Source: Amoebidium appalachense (taxonomy: Eukaryota; Ichthyosporea). From it: a DNA stretch of 64,000 nucleotides. Below are positions 1 through 30,200 of the stretch, piece by piece (the first letter of the stretch is position 1; each line of letters begins with the position of its first letter). A program made the translations under genes and the position numbers. The stretch spans positions 1,116,001 to 1,180,000 of the forward strand of contig CAVNZM010000003.1 of NCBI GenBank assembly GCA_963693365.1, in the 5' to 3' direction. A model generated the notes under the pieces. It searched no databases. It was not told the DNA's origin and saw only the letters and a program-made list of their open reading frames with translations.

Positions 1-455
1 AAAATACATTTTGTTAAGTTTATTATTCCGTGATAATGTCTACTGGGGACTGTGGACACAAAATGGGTAAAATCATCTCCTTAAAAAAACCGTTCAGCTA
101 GGGGTTAATGGCTCTAAACAGATAAGTGAAGCTACCTTGTGAGGGACAATCTATTCAGTACAAGTTTTAAGTCCTGATCATCCCAGGAGTATAAACGTTT
201 AATGAACAGCTCATTCGTTCATTCCTGGTCATCCAATTTTATGGTGTAGGAACAACACTTTCTGTGTTATGTTTTATAATATGACACAATAACATGCGTG
301 CCAATCTCTTTCTACTGTGTCTGTTGTGTTTTTCTATCAATATCGTCCTGTTGTGTCTGCTGTGTTTTTGTTTGGCAACGGATCGAGACAAGACTTGACA
401 TAACGTGGAAGAGAGTGTGGTGATGGTTGTGGGGGGTGGATGTTGGGGGGGGGAA

Positions 456-487
<32 letters not shown>

Positions 488-638
488 TGCATTCGAGGAT
501 TCGAAGTATGAAAAAGAGGTAATAGAAGACGAAAAAACACAACGTTCAAAGAATAAAACCCCCGAAGAAGGGAAAATAGAGAGAAGGTTTGGGAGGGGTG
601 GGAGAGGAGGGAGCGATGGGTGGGTGAGGCGGCGGCGG

Positions 639-674
<36 letters not shown>

Positions 675-709
675 GAAGAAAGCGAGGAGGACGGGGGGGG
701 GGGGGGGGG
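1..709. other. Flank downstream of the ArfGAP gene
   Basis: The first 400 bases look unique and have no convincing gene. On the minus strand there is an AATAAA at 24-19. Just upstream of it is a possible last exon (49-23) that follows an acceptor ending CCACAG and reads eight codons to a stop. It would fit the phase left by the last firm ArfGAP exon, but it is too short to prove. From 434 the region becomes G-runs (about 434-487 and 637-673) and G-rich sequence leading into a SINE-like repeat. Confidence 0.3.
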
Positions 710-1186
710 TTTGAATGCGTCAAAAAGTACGAAGTACACAAGAACAAACGGATAACACGATGCAGAATGCAAGCCATACATAAAGAGTATGCATAATAAG
801 CAGAGCCCATCCTCAGGGGGGGCCCACGTCATCCACAGTACCCGAGTTTCGACCTATTCCCCTCGTTAACGAAACCCAACTCAGATACTGTTTCACTTGA
901 ACATGAGTAGGTCACCCGTCTTGATCAGAAACGAGCAGGGTTGCTTATGCAGGCAAGGGCAGTGGGAAAGGCCGGGGGTTAAAGTTGCAGCAGTAAGCAG
1001 AAGCAAGAAAAATATAGATAGGAACTCAGGAGACGGGGCTTCTAGGAAGCTCCCCCGTCGATACCTAAGTCGATACTTCCCTGGCTAACATACTACACCA
1101 GCTGAAAAGAATTAAGTCCCGAAGGCCACAGAATTCGTAATCAGAGGGGAAAATATGAGATTTGACCCACGCTGCAGGGTAGTAAC
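710..1186 (-). repeat. SINE-like family, long copy 1
   Basis: This is the long form of the dispersed family. Read on the minus strand it ends CGCATTCAAAC and then a C-run (a G-run at 692-709 on the plus strand). It is almost identical to 1790-2266: I see about three substitutions in 477 bases. A third, truncated copy lies at 5505-5812. Its plus strand contains a short open frame (897-1088) that recurs in the other copies, so that frame belongs to the repeat and is not a host gene. Confidence 0.85.
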
Positions 1187-1789
<603 letters not shown>

Positions 1790-2266
1790 TTTGAATGCGT
1801 CAAAAAGCACGAAGTACACAAGAACAAACGGATAACACGATGCAGAATGCAAGCCATACATAAAGAGTATGCATAATAAGCAGAGCCCATCCTCAGGGGG
1901 GGCCCACGTCATCCACAGTACCCGAGTTTCGACCTATTCCCCTCGTTAACGAAACCCAACTCAGATACTGTTTCACTTGAACATGAGTAGGTCACCCGTC
2001 TTGATCAGAGACGAGCAGGGTTGCTTATGCAGGCAAGGGCAGTGGGAAAGGCCGGGGGTTAAAGTTGCAGCAGTAAGCAGAAGCAAGAAAAATATAGATA
2101 GGAACTCAGGAGACGGGGCTTCTAGGAAGCTCCCCCGTCGATACCTAAGTCGATACTTCCCTGGCTAACATACTACACCAGCTGAAAAGAATTAAGTCCC
2201 GAAGGCCACAGAATTCGTAATCAGAGGGGAAAATATGAGATTTGACCCACGCCGCAGGGTAGTAAC
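1790..2266 (-). repeat. SINE-like family, long copy 2
   Basis: Second long copy, offset by exactly 1080 bases from copy 1 and nearly identical over its whole length. The match ends at GTAGTAAC, after which copy 2 runs into a G-rich tract while copy 1 continues into other sequence. The orientation puts the AAAC plus C-run end on the minus strand, which is the transcribed sense of the neighbouring ArfGAP gene. Confidence 0.85.
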
Positions 2267-2299
2267 GGGGGGAGGGGAGGGGAGGGGGAGGGGGGTCTT

Positions 2300-2621
2300 A
2301 GGGATGCTGCAGAATCGTCAGATATTAGACAAATCGTACCAATACGATCATTCTCTCATATATGTGAGAAGATTGTGACTAACGATGTGCAGATCTGGTT
2401 AAGACCTGTTGGGTGTGCAGAGAAAATGGGAGGGGAAGGAGGAGGGAAAGGGGGAGGGGGGGGGGGGGGAAGTAAGAGAGGGGAGGGAATGTTAGAGTGT
2501 CAGTAGTCTCAGGGGACCCTGCAGAGTCGTTAGATGTCAGACAAAAACGCACCAACGACCAAGTTCTCCGAGGGGAGAAATGCGTAAAACGTTCTGCAGA
2601 GTGGGTTAGAGACCTGCTGAT
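2300..2621. repeat. Diverged tandem duplication
   Basis: Bases about 2300-2412 and 2512-2621 are alignable by eye. Both contain CTGCAGA, then TAGA followed by a CAGACAAA-like block, and both end TGCAGA...GGTTA...GACCTG. On the minus strand each copy carries an AG acceptor (CAACAG and CAGCAG) followed by GTC. Each could serve as a short terminal exon of the ArfGAP gene. The first would add eight codons before a stop, the second about 27. Confidence 0.55.
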
Positions 2622-2654
2622 GAGAAGAGTGTATGGGGGGGGGGGGGCACACAC

Positions 2655-19637
<16,983 letters not shown>

Positions 19638-20189
19638 GGTTGAAAAGGGATGCAGAAATAAAGCCAGAAAAGGGCATAAATGTAACGAGTGGAACGGCGG
19701 GGGAGGGGGGGGGGAGGGGGGGGGGAGGGGGGGGGGGGGAGGGGGGGGAGGAGGGGGAGGAGGGGGGAGTGGATGGACACGCAGGTAAAGAATGTGCGTG
19801 TGACTGTGTGTGTGTGTGTCTGTTTGAAGGGGGTATAGTTATGGAAGAGTTTCTAGAGTGAGTTATTTGTGAAAGACAGAAATGACCTGGTGTTTATGCG
19901 TAGGCTGAACAAGTATTGTCAAAAGCACCAACGTGCTTTGATGAGTGTGTGTTCAGTTGACCGCTGGGAAAGGCCGGGCGTGCGGACCTGTGGTTATCCT
20001 CAACGTTTTTGTTGTGCTCGGCGGATAGCTATACACCTTTATATCTATCAACGTGTATGATATATATATAATGCTTTCAACACTAGTATTATTCACCATA
20101 AGAAGCCCAGTAACACGCGGTGCTTGCACACCCAACAAAACAACTTCAAGCTTGGCCCAGCTAGTGCTGTGTGCGATGTGAGCTCCCAA
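19638..20189. other. Region 5' of the ArfGAP gene
   Basis: Upstream of the ATG at 19637 the minus-strand flank is G-rich on the plus strand (19700-19770) and then becomes ordinary AT-balanced sequence. The promoter should lie here, but I see no certain core element. The stretch GCTGGGAAAGGCCGGG (19965-19980) resembles a short block of the long SINE-like copies. Confidence 0.35.
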
Positions 20190-20273
20190 CCAGGGAAGAC
20201 GTTTGTATTTTCGGCAGTCCCCTCCCTCGCCCAATCGAAAACAAGTATTTGGGGATTCCGGTGGACGAATGGG

Positions 20274-20276
<3 letters not shown>
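20190..20276 (+). pseudogene. LINE reverse-transcriptase fragment, 5' part
   Basis: Translates to a stretch ending ENKYLGIPVDEWG, which matches EYKYLGVPVDSVG (about residues 701-713) of the intact LINE at 40165. The reading is cut off at 20277 by a (CA)n tract and LINE 3' sequence. The match resumes at 20526. Confidence 0.7.
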
Positions 20277-20312
<36 letters not shown>

Positions 20313-20342
20313 AGCTGATACCGAGTGTCCCAGGGGAGCCCG

Positions 20343-20375
<33 letters not shown>

Positions 20376-20520
20376 GGGGAACCCCAACTAATTGATTTCT
20401 CTTAGTCTTTATGGTGTCTCGTAGAGAAAGTAAACCCTGATATATATATAATCATCACCCGACATCTATGTACGTGATCATGATATACCGCTGAGGGGAT
20501 ATTCCGAGCAAAACCCCCCC
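20277..20520 (+). mobile_element. 5'-truncated LINE 3' end, nested insertion
   Basis: (CA)n, then CCAGCTGATACCGAGTGTCC, an A-run (20342-20374), then about 140 bases matching 43509-43650 nearly base for base and ending GCAAAACCCCCCC. It is the terminal 3' part of the same family as the intact LINE, inserted inside an older LINE relative. Confidence 0.8.
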
Positions 20521-20525
20521 GCATA

Positions 20526-20955
20526 TGTTTCATCCGACCGTCGGGTGGAGAGTGCAGGCAGGTGTCTTCGGTTATTTAGGGGTGTGTATCTTGCTAATCT
20601 TTCTAATACTGTACACCTATACAACCGTCTTAGTTTATTTCGCACATATATTCGCCCTTTGTCTGAATACGGTTGCCCTTACTAGCTATGGCACCCCCTG
20701 ATACTGTTGATAATGTCCTCCAATCAATAGATGATTTCCACTATAACAACTTGTTGTAACGGTTTCTCACTGGTCTTTCCAGGGCCTATCCCTAGACGCC
20801 TGTTTGATTCTCTCTACGCACTCACACCACCATCACAACGCGTACACGAATTAGCCCTTAAATTTCACGAGCACATCACCCGCCTGTCCGCTTGTGCCCC
20901 GGACCACCCGCCCTTCCGGCTACACGCATCCCCCCCGGCAGTGTCTACGCAATAA
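20526..20955 (+). pseudogene. LINE reverse-transcriptase fragment, 3' part
   Basis: Continues the decayed element: RRVESAG, LANLSNTVHLYNRLSLF, FRTYIRPLSEYG and LALKFHEHITRLSA correspond in order to RVELARK, FSANIFKDTPLHPSIRLTF, FIRTFVFPACEYG and LALKFNKHISRLKK of the intact LINE. Stops and frame changes interrupt it, so it is not functional. Confidence 0.75.
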
Positions 20956-21692
20956 AAAGCGTGTAAACCCCCCCCTCGTCGACTCGAGTGTGCCGGCGAA
21001 TTTTTCCGATCCTGTCAGGCGCCTTTGGCCCTTTATGTGCCTAAGAAATGTAACCCAATCATCTCGTCGGAAGCCTAAACAAACTTAGGTGTTAAAACGA
21101 TGTAAATTTGCAAGCCAGCCCGCCTGTAGGAGTCTTCACGAGGTTGACAGAGAGCAGAATAGATAAACGGACCCAAATAATTTTTGGAAGTTCTGTCTAG
21201 CTGGTGGTTTGAAATAATTTTCATGCTTTACTCTACACACAGTTTAGTGTTTCCTGCTCAAAATATGAGGACATACTTCTTATTATGATTGTCTCACAAT
21301 GGCGAAGCTGGCCTTTGGCAATTATTATTAATTAAAAATTTACACCTCTCCCAGTTTGCAATATAAATAGACCGATATGCACTCAGTCTGGCAGCTAACC
21401 AGCTACAAAAGAAAATCTGGCACTCCAATTGGGTCTGTAACTGTGCTTTAGATTTTATGAGTTCTGGCCACCACGTCTATCACGGTTTCTCAACAAGAAA
21501 CCCTGGGGAACAAACGTCTTATCCTATCGCAAGTGTTAACTGCAGCTGGAGGCAAGGCTTCTAATTCATTTCATCTCACAGTCGGCTCACAAATAATAGG
21601 GAATTCATCGTGTGCCTATTATGATTCGAATCAAATCCCCCTGGTTTCGTACAGAATTTTGGTATACAGTTGGGCTCGTCCCTTCTCTAAGA

Positions 21693-21725
<33 letters not shown>

Positions 21726-21751
21726 ACACACACACACACACACGCACACAT

Positions 21752-21834
<83 letters not shown>

Positions 21835-22511
21835 ACCACCACCACCACCGGTCTTTCGTCACTGATGATTTAAACCTTTTTATTTAAGGTTTTAATCAGT
21901 ACCACGGTCTAGTGGTGGTTACCAGCCCCGTGGGACCTACATACCTAGACTGAGTCCGTCAGACAGGCACACACACACACACACACACAGGGGAGGGGGG
22001 AGGGCACCACCGCTTACACACGCGCACCACCATCGCACACACACACACACATAAACAGGCTACCACCACTTCACACTCACACACGCCACCACCACACACC
22101 GCAAACTAACAAAGCCAGCCTCATGCCATCTAAGCATGCAACCCTGCCAGGCCCCCGATCTCCCATCCCCCTTCAAAAAAGAAAAATAATAAGAAACACT
22201 GAACAAACAAATTAGTATTTAAAGGTACCACTGCCTAATCAATAGGCTACCCCAACACCAATTGGCCGCCAGTGGATCCGAGTGGCTTCTGTTCGGAATG
22301 TTCCAGCCTGTGCAACTACAGCAGCCTCGTAAGTAACTCTGAAAAAAAATTGAACAAAAGGTGAAATATTATGTTTTTGTTTTAATTTTTCCTGTTAGCC
22401 TTACCCCCGGGGCGCCCGGCCCTCTTCATTTTCTTCGTTTCGAGTTTTCATTAAATTTTCCTACTTTGGCTTTTTCTCCGCTCTCCTGATTCCGTGTTTT
22501 CAAGTCTGGAA

Positions 22512-22549
<38 letters not shown>

Positions 22550-23873
22550 TCAGGGAACTTCAAGCTTGACCGGTTTGGATTAAACAGTGGATGCCCCTGC
22601 AACATACGCCCAATTTGATTTTGTGCGTTCGATTTTGATGTCCCACAATCAAACAGACCAAAGTTGGGCTGTCATAGTTGCGCGCCCGGAGAAACTTGGG
22701 CTGGGTGACTCATGAGTCGCATGTTTGCAACCCATCTTTCTGGTTGCATATTCCTCAGCAGCGAGGCCTTGATCACTTGTCGCCCCTTGTGCAGTTGGTT
22801 AAAAAGTGAGAAAGCTTGAAGAATCAGAGCTTCACAGGGTGGAACTCAAACAGTTAAACTTGTATTACAATATGTACTGGTGTGTGTAAGTCGATGTATG
22901 TTGGGTGAGTGTGTGTCCTTTGCACCCACCTTTTCATGGTCAATATATAGTCCCCGTTGGGTTTCAAGCCCATGCATTCTATCAAACCGTTGTAAAGTTA
23001 AAGTAGATAGTTGATGTCTAAGCATGTATTTGTGTGCCCATTTGCAAGCCGTGGTGGGTGCTGTCACTGCAAATAAATGCATATATATGCAACTTGCAGC
23101 CTGCCCCGATATTGCGTCTGTGTGTACTGCATATGCATAGCATTGTCCTGAATCCGCTTATCAGGCTTGAAAATCAAAGCACCAAAAGGAACTTTGAAAA
23201 TGCAAGCGAGTTTATTGAGAGATTCGCGTTTGCTCAATTTAAAAAGGGTTTTGGGTCGCCGTCCGCAGGCGGAGGAGAGGGGGAGGGGGGGAGGGGGAGG
23301 ATGGGGGGGGAAGGGGGGCCGGGGGAGGGGGGGGAGGGGGGAGGGGGGAGGGGGGAGGGGGGAAGTGGAGGGAGTGCTGTGTGTAGCGGGGCGGGGGGGG
23401 GGGGGGGGGGGGGGGGGGTATGAGGAGACGTTCTGTTTGTGCTCAATCGATTGAAGCAACAAGTCTTAAACGCCCGGTGAGCAACTTGGACGGCCTGCTG
23501 TAGCACTCCAAAATCCCGGTGTTGTTATTATCGTGCATCGTTTTCTTAGTTTGCACAATATACGGGGGGAGGGGGGGAACCCGGCCCCACCCCCCCCTCC
23601 TCCCTCCCCCCCCCCCATTTTTTTTTGGGGGGGGGGAGGGGGGGAGGGGGATGGATGGGGGGGAAGGGGGGGGTTGAAGCAGCCTTCGTTTTTCCCCCTT
23701 GTTGTTTCTTCACTTCCCCCTCCTCCTGCCCTTTTCCCCTCTCCTCCCCCCCTCCCCCCCCTCTCCCCCTGCTTCTTCACTTGTATCTTCTGCCTTTAGT
23801 CTTCGTCTTCTCTCTCCCTCTTCAATCAGGGAGGGGCTGAAAGTTTGGGGGAAGTGGGGAGGGGGGGGAGGGG

Positions 23874-23909
<36 letters not shown>

Positions 23910-24080
23910 GGAGGGGGGGTCGACGGGCTGGATTCTGAACCCCAATAAATAACCGGTATCATAAGCTCTAAAGGTAGTACTATTTTGTTTACTAGTTTTG
24001 TCCTATAACGTGGTGCGTTCCACTTGGGGAGGGGATATTATTAAGTAAAATAGCTCAAGTGTGGCCTGTTTGTGCTTCAG
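20956..24080. other. Unassigned region
   Basis: Contains a C-run and (CA)n array (21693-21832), CA-rich sequence to 22090 and a G-run (22509-22547). A possible plus-strand exon near 22260-22328 ends in a GTAAGT donor and reads DPSGFCSECSSLCNYSS, a cysteine-rich frame I do not recognise. From 23270 to 23930 the sequence is G-rich then C-rich. No gene can be assembled with confidence. Confidence 0.3.
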
Positions 24081-24187
24081 GCTATCATGTATATGCCGTC
24101 GGAGTTCGCTTCCGAGATAGTCTTTGAAAACTCAAACTCGCACAATCAGACAGTGGAACAGCTCGGCCTATACTATGGCATGAGATA
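24081..24187 (+). CDS. Orphan exon-like segment, function unknown
   Basis: A strong-looking internal exon. The acceptor TGTGCTTCAG is followed by an open frame reading AIMYMPSEFASEIVFENSNS and then HNQTVEQLGLYYGMR, closed by a consensus GTAAGT donor in phase 2. I could not link it to partners. A frame at about 24453-24605 (reading NRHERTSTTYALFSLRSL) may be a neighbour. I recognise no domain. It may be one exon of an unrecognised plus-strand gene between 22 and 25 kb, or chance. Confidence 0.3.
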
Positions 24188-24793
24188 GTAAGTTGAGCTG
24201 GGCTATTAGCTGCAGGTACATGGGCACAGGCCTAGTGTGATGGCATATATGTACATATGTTGCAGGGCTCTGCATTTGCACGGAAAGTCCTCAAAAATCG
24301 CCTGAGGCTGAGTTGCTTAAACCTCATGACTTGTGTGATGATTAACAAACATTAATTCGAGTGGTGAGAGAGAGATATATTGGGACAAAAACTGGCTAGT
24401 TTGGAATGCAAGGCTGTATGTGTTGTACATGTGTCGTGGTGTATGTGACGGTGTGCTTTGAGTGTTCCCCCGTCCTTATGATCAATCCCATTCGGCAATC
24501 CGGCAGGTCGATGCTTTTGCACTTCTCAATCGTCACGAGAGGACCTCTACAACTTACGCACTGTTCAGTTTGAGATCTTTAATTCCCGGTGACCCCGTGT
24601 ACGATAAGTTGGGGAGAGAGCAGGAGAGCGATAGGGAGGGGAAGGGGGAGGGGGAGGGGGGAAGAGGAGGAGGAGGGTGTGGGGGGGACAGAGAAAGCAA
24701 GCGGGAGCGAGCAAGAGCGCGATAGCTCGAGAGAAAGAGAGAGAGAGAGAAGGAGAGAGAGAGAGAGAGAGAGACTCTGAGAGTCTGAGAGAG

Positions 24794-24888
<95 letters not shown>

Positions 24889-26308
24889 CTCCGTACGCGT
24901 GGCGACATTGTGCGTGCACGTGCGTGTGTGTGTTTGTGTGACATGTGCTGCGGTAGGGACAGGTGAGAGAGTGACGATTGGCATTTCCCTGCTGGGGTTC
25001 TACAACCAGCGGGCATCCAAGGGATGCATTGACACTGCCAGAGTGCAACTTCATGATTCAAGGCATGGGTTATGGCATTGGAATTCACAGTCCCACAATC
25101 AAACTCAAAATAATCGACAAAAATAATGCATTGAGTGAGCGATATCAGCCGGGCAACCAGACACAAATATGCTCTGCAATATGTGTTGTATAGAGTAGTT
25201 GCCAAAGTAACTTGGGAACCCAAGCTACGTTAAATGGTTGCCCTGCCGTTTGCCGCTAATAACATATTGTGAATTAGCCTTGAAGCATGATGTCATGACG
25301 AGAGAGAACAAGAGTAAATTTATGCAGGAAGAAAAACGAACATACCAAACCCCTCCAAGTTGTGTGTGTTTTAGTACGCACACCATGAAAAGAAAAAAAG
25401 AATAAATGCACGCACACACAGACCTGCAATAAGCATTTGAGGCAACAGTCATGGGCGTATATTTATTGATTTTTGATTTTATTGAATCATTCTCAATGAG
25501 AGCGTGGAGATAAATGCAGTAAAGTATGCTAGAATACCATTTACGGCATCATAATGTATCACAGTGACACTATTTATATTTTGAAGAGTGCACCTTTGAG
25601 ATGCAACTGTGCAGTAATACCTCAAGTATGCACGTGTGTGTGCGTGTGCGTGTGTGCGTGTGTGTGTGTGTGTGTGTGCGCGCGCGCGTGTGTGTGTCAC
25701 GTGTGCAGGCGTGCATGCGTATGTGTGTGCGTGTGTGCGCGCGAGTGTGCGTGCCCATGTGCATGTGTGGCATTGCGTGCATGCAGGTGCGCGTGTCTAT
25801 CCATAGCATAGTGCCATTCTCGATTTCAGGCTGCATATTTCAGTGCCTCGGGACGTCACAGCAATGCTAAAACTGCCATTTGAAACTTTCTACTGTTCGT
25901 AACCATCACTTACAGCTGTAACCTGGTATTGTGGATGCTAGATTCGCTAATATATGCGTATATTTGAAAATCACAAAAACAGGTCAATATTTGATCCCCC
26001 CCCCCCCCCCCCCCCCCCCCTCTTCCCCCCCCCCCCCAAAAAAAACACCACCACCACCCAAAAAAAAATAATAATAAAAAAATAAAAACAATAGTGATAT
26101 AAGAAGGCACCGTGTGATACCGGAAGGAGTTTCTTGGGCAGATTTTCGTTCCCCTTTCTGCACTAAACATTTGGTCAGTGGCCTATAGAGCCCCCCCCCC
26201 CCCCCCCCCCCCCCCGCGCGGCTCTCCCACAACACACAAATACAGGTACAAGCACGCGCACACACACCGTGTTACACACAAACACACACGCGCGTTCGCG
26301 CCCAGACT

Positions 26309-26345
<37 letters not shown>

Positions 26346-26361
26346 ACGCACACACACGCAC

Positions 26362-26395
<34 letters not shown>

Positions 26396-26614
26396 CATTA
26401 TATCCCCACAGACACACCATCCACACCGCCGCACAAACCCCACCCGATCTGCCCAGCCATTCCCTTTTTTCTCTGTTCCTTCTTCTATGGATATATGAAT
26501 GTTAAGAAACAGACACGCTTTTCTATACCAAACCCCCCTCCCGACCCCCTCCCCCCACCCGACCCTCCCCCTCCCCCCCCCCCCTGTACCTTGCAGCCAC
26601 ACCACTACACCCAC
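24188..26614. other. Unassigned region downstream of the RhoGEF gene
   Basis: Holds a (GA)n array (24725-24888), GT/GC-rich sequence (25630-25760), a C-run followed by an A-run (25997-26046), a second C-run (26192-26214) and CA-rich sequence (26225-26394). On the minus strand AATAAA occurs at 25467-25462, over 1.1 kb past the RhoGEF stop. Bases 24961-25200 are unique-looking with an open plus frame of about 70 codons, and I do not recognise it. Confidence 0.3.
24725..24888. repeat. (GA)n microsatellite
   Basis: GA array of about 160 bases with a few GACTCTGAGAGTCT interruptions. Confidence 0.95.
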
Positions 26615-27054
26615 CTAAGACGTTGAATTATCTGGCAGTGTTCTCCACCTCCGCATGTTGAGGTCAGGTGACGATGACCCTGAGCCAATCATCGGCCTCT
26701 TTTCCTTCTCCTTGTCGGAATTCCGCGATATGATTGGGCTACCGGTAGGGCTACCCAACGGCGAACTGTGATTGGACGAGGTGGATTCCCGCGGGCGGAG
26801 CTCGTCCAATGAAACGGAGGATTGGCGCGCGCGGCGGAATGTGGATGACGTGGACATGGACAAGGGGCGTGGAGAAATGGGTTTCCTTGGTTTGTTGGCG
26901 CGGAACCTGAGGAGGAGAAAGAGACGTGTAGGGTCTTAGTTTGCAATTCTTGTTAATACAGTTTACCTCCGCCCCCCCCCCCCCCCCCCCTCCCTGGCCG
27001 GAACCCATTTTTTAACCCTAAGATAATGGCCCTCACATTACTTTAGCCCCTCCA

Positions 27055-27089
<35 letters not shown>

Positions 27090-27252
27090 ACACACACACA
27101 CAAAGAAAAAATATACTAACATTAGAAACTTGCACAACACCCCACCTTCCTCTCCCAGTTGACCCTTTTCAAAAAGTCAACCCTAACTCCTCCCCTCCCC
27201 CCCCCCCCCCCCCCCCCCCCCCACCTCCACCCCCCTCCACCCCAATGCCTCC

Positions 27253-27294
<42 letters not shown>

Positions 27295-30200
27295 CCACCG
27301 CAACCATCCACACACTGTCGTGCATAACCTTTGAACACTCACCTGACCACGGTATCAAACATACTCGACGTAGCGCCCCCACCACCCCCCACCGACCCCC
27401 TCACACTCCTCGAAGACCCAGGCGATGAATGTCTCGATAGGGTCCCCCTCCACTCTGGGTGGGAAATCCCCCCATGGTGACCCCCGACCGGAAGTGGGCC
27501 GGCCGAAAATGGGCCGGTGGTGGGGATTGCACCCGTGGAAGGGGCAGGGGAGAGGGGTGTGTTGCTGTTGATTACGTCCATGGCACGTTGACGCTCGGTG
27601 GGGTCTTTGAAGTAGAGCGTGTGCACAAACACCTGGTAAGTGTGGGGGGGGGGGGGGGGGGGGGGAAGAGGAGAGGGTGGGTGGGTGGGTGGGGGGGGAC
27701 GAGGGAGTTTGGGGGGGGGGGGGGGGGGGGGGGGGAGAAGGGGAGCAAGGAAGGAAGTTAGAGTGCGGAACATAATATGAAGCACATTTAAAAGATGAGA
27801 AGCATGGTAAAGGGTAAATGCAAAAGCAAACATTCATGTATCCAACATCAGCAACGCAACACCTAGTATGCAACATATAGGCAAACCCTTCCCACGGGTG
27901 GAAGGGGGGGGGGGGGGGGGGGGGGATTGGGGGAAGGTAGGGAGAGGGAGGGGGGGAGGCAGGGGAAGGGGGGGGGGGGGAGGGGGGAGCGGGAGGTTAG
28001 AAAGTATCAAAGAGTGCAGAGTACATTCACGACGGACAACACAATGAAGTTGTTGCAAGAGGATACACGCGCAGAAAATGCATCATAAGTAGAGCCCAAG
28101 CTAAGGCCCACTCTACTTATGATGCATTTTCTGATCATAAAAACCCACCAGAAAACCCTTATCAAGCCACAAAAAAAAAAGAAAGAACAAACCATCGAGC
28201 CCCTCAACACAAGCAATGCCGAAGCCACATAAACCCCCCCATCCCCACACAAACCCACCCAAAAACACACACCTGTGCTCCATCCGCCGACCTCGTCCTT
28301 ATATGCGCAGGCACATTTGGCGTATGCAGAGCCACCGATTCCTGCAAATCCTGCAACTGTTTTTTCAGCGCATCGAGGCTCCTAGTTGTCTGTGTGCACT
28401 GCCTGCGTGCCTGCACCTTGTTGATTCCCTTGTAGTGGTCGACTAGTTTTTCGGCTGCCGCGCTGATGCGGCGTTCGATTACAATGGATTTCTTGACTTC
28501 TTCGATCTGGTGTGTGTGTGTGGGGGGTGGGGGGGGAGGGGGGGTTGCGGGGGACGGGGGGGGGGGGGGGGATGATTGGGGAGGGAGAAGGAGGGGGGTG
28601 GGGGAACGGGGGTGGGGGAGAGACGGGGGGCGGAGGGGGTGTTGTGTGTGTGGGTTTGTGTGAGGGAGCAGGCGGATGGGAGAGGTGTGTGTGTTTGGGG
28701 GGAGGGGGAGGGGGGATGCGTGTGTTGGGGGGGGGGGGAGGGGGGGGGAGAAGGGGAGGCGGGTAAATGGGGGAGCCGGGGGGGGGGGGGGGGGGGGTGC
28801 ATGTTTGCGGTGTATGTGTGCATGTATGAGCACGTGTGGAAAGTGTGTGTGGGCATTTTTCTGTATGTGTGTTTTTGTACGTGTCTGTTTGTCACAGTGC
28901 ATGTTTATGCAATGCCATGTGGTCGAGGAAAAGGGTGAGTGCCCCAGAAGCACATAGGGGAAAAGCCAGGGTTGTCAAAGTGTTGTGTTTTTAGGCGATA
29001 GGGATTGGCTGAGAGGGCAGGTGGGAAAGTGTCTGGGAGGTTTGGTGTGTGATAGTGTGGTAAATGGCCGAAGATAGCGTGATGATGAATGGGGTAGTCC
29101 TTTTCCTTTACCCCCCCCCCCATCCCTACCCCTCCCTCCCTGTAACACCCACAGCCGCCGCCATCATATCAGCCCATAAACCTTCTTGTCTTCACAGACC
29201 CTCTTTCCTCCCTCCATCCCCAATCGGTTTGCTTCTCACACACACCCTATATACTATCACCTCGGCACTTTTCAAGTCTCCCATCCTTCCTCATCGATCA
29301 ACCCCCCACCCCCCTCCCATCGCTCACCACAACCATCGAAACACACTGCCCCACCGACATACCCGTCCACCAGACAGTGTGACATAAACCCATCCAAACA
29401 CCCACTCACCTTCGCTTTCACCACTCACCCCTCCCACCCTCAAAAAATCAGCCTTACTCCCCTCCCCTGTCCCCCCATCCCCCCGCCGTCCCCCAACACT
29501 CACACACACACACACACCGCAATCCCCCCCCCCCCCCCCCCCCCCCCCGAGACCCTCGCCCTCCGCCCCCCCTCCCCCCCCCCCCCCCCCTTCCACACTA
29601 CCCCCCTCCCCCCTCCCCCCTTCCCCCCCCCCTCCCGCCCTCCCTCCCACCCTCCCCCTCCCCTGCCCCACCTACCCCACTACTCCTCCCCTTCCTCCCC
29701 CCCTCCCCACTACCCCTCCCCTCCCCTCCCCTCTCACACTTTCCCCCCCACACACTTATCACCCCCCCCCTCCCACCCCCCTCCCTCCCCCCCCCCTTCC
29801 CAGCAACCCCTTTCCTTTCCCCACTACCCCTCCCTCCCCCCTCCCTCTCCACTACCCCCCCCCCTCCCCCCCCCCCCCCCCCCCCCCCACCCACCTGTTC
29901 CCTTAACTCCATCAACGGATCCTCCACCTTCTGTGGTGGCCTTCCAGTCAGCTTATACTCCACAGAACCCGCCAGAAACTCGCTCACGTTCCCCACCGCC
30001 GGAGCAATCAAATTCCTATCGAGCATTTCCTGACACAACACAACTGTGTCTTCCTTGCGATATCCAAACTCGGCCGAGAGCCATGTGATGAGTTCGTCAC
30101 CGGAGAAGCAAAGTGTGTGGCTGTTGCCCATGCTGCGGCCCCTGCGGCGTCCGAGGCTTATGACGCGATTGAGTGGGCTGTTGTCTCCGGGTCTGTATGT

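Noticed and set aside
897-1088. Repeated 63-codon frame, also at 1977-2168 and 5692
   Set aside because: It lies inside the long SINE-like copies and is shared only because the repeat is shared. There is no sign of selection on the protein.
21901-21960. tRNA-like stretch (GGTCTAGTGGTGGTTACCAG)
   Set aside because: It resembles an A box, but no B box, anticodon stem or acceptor pairing follows.
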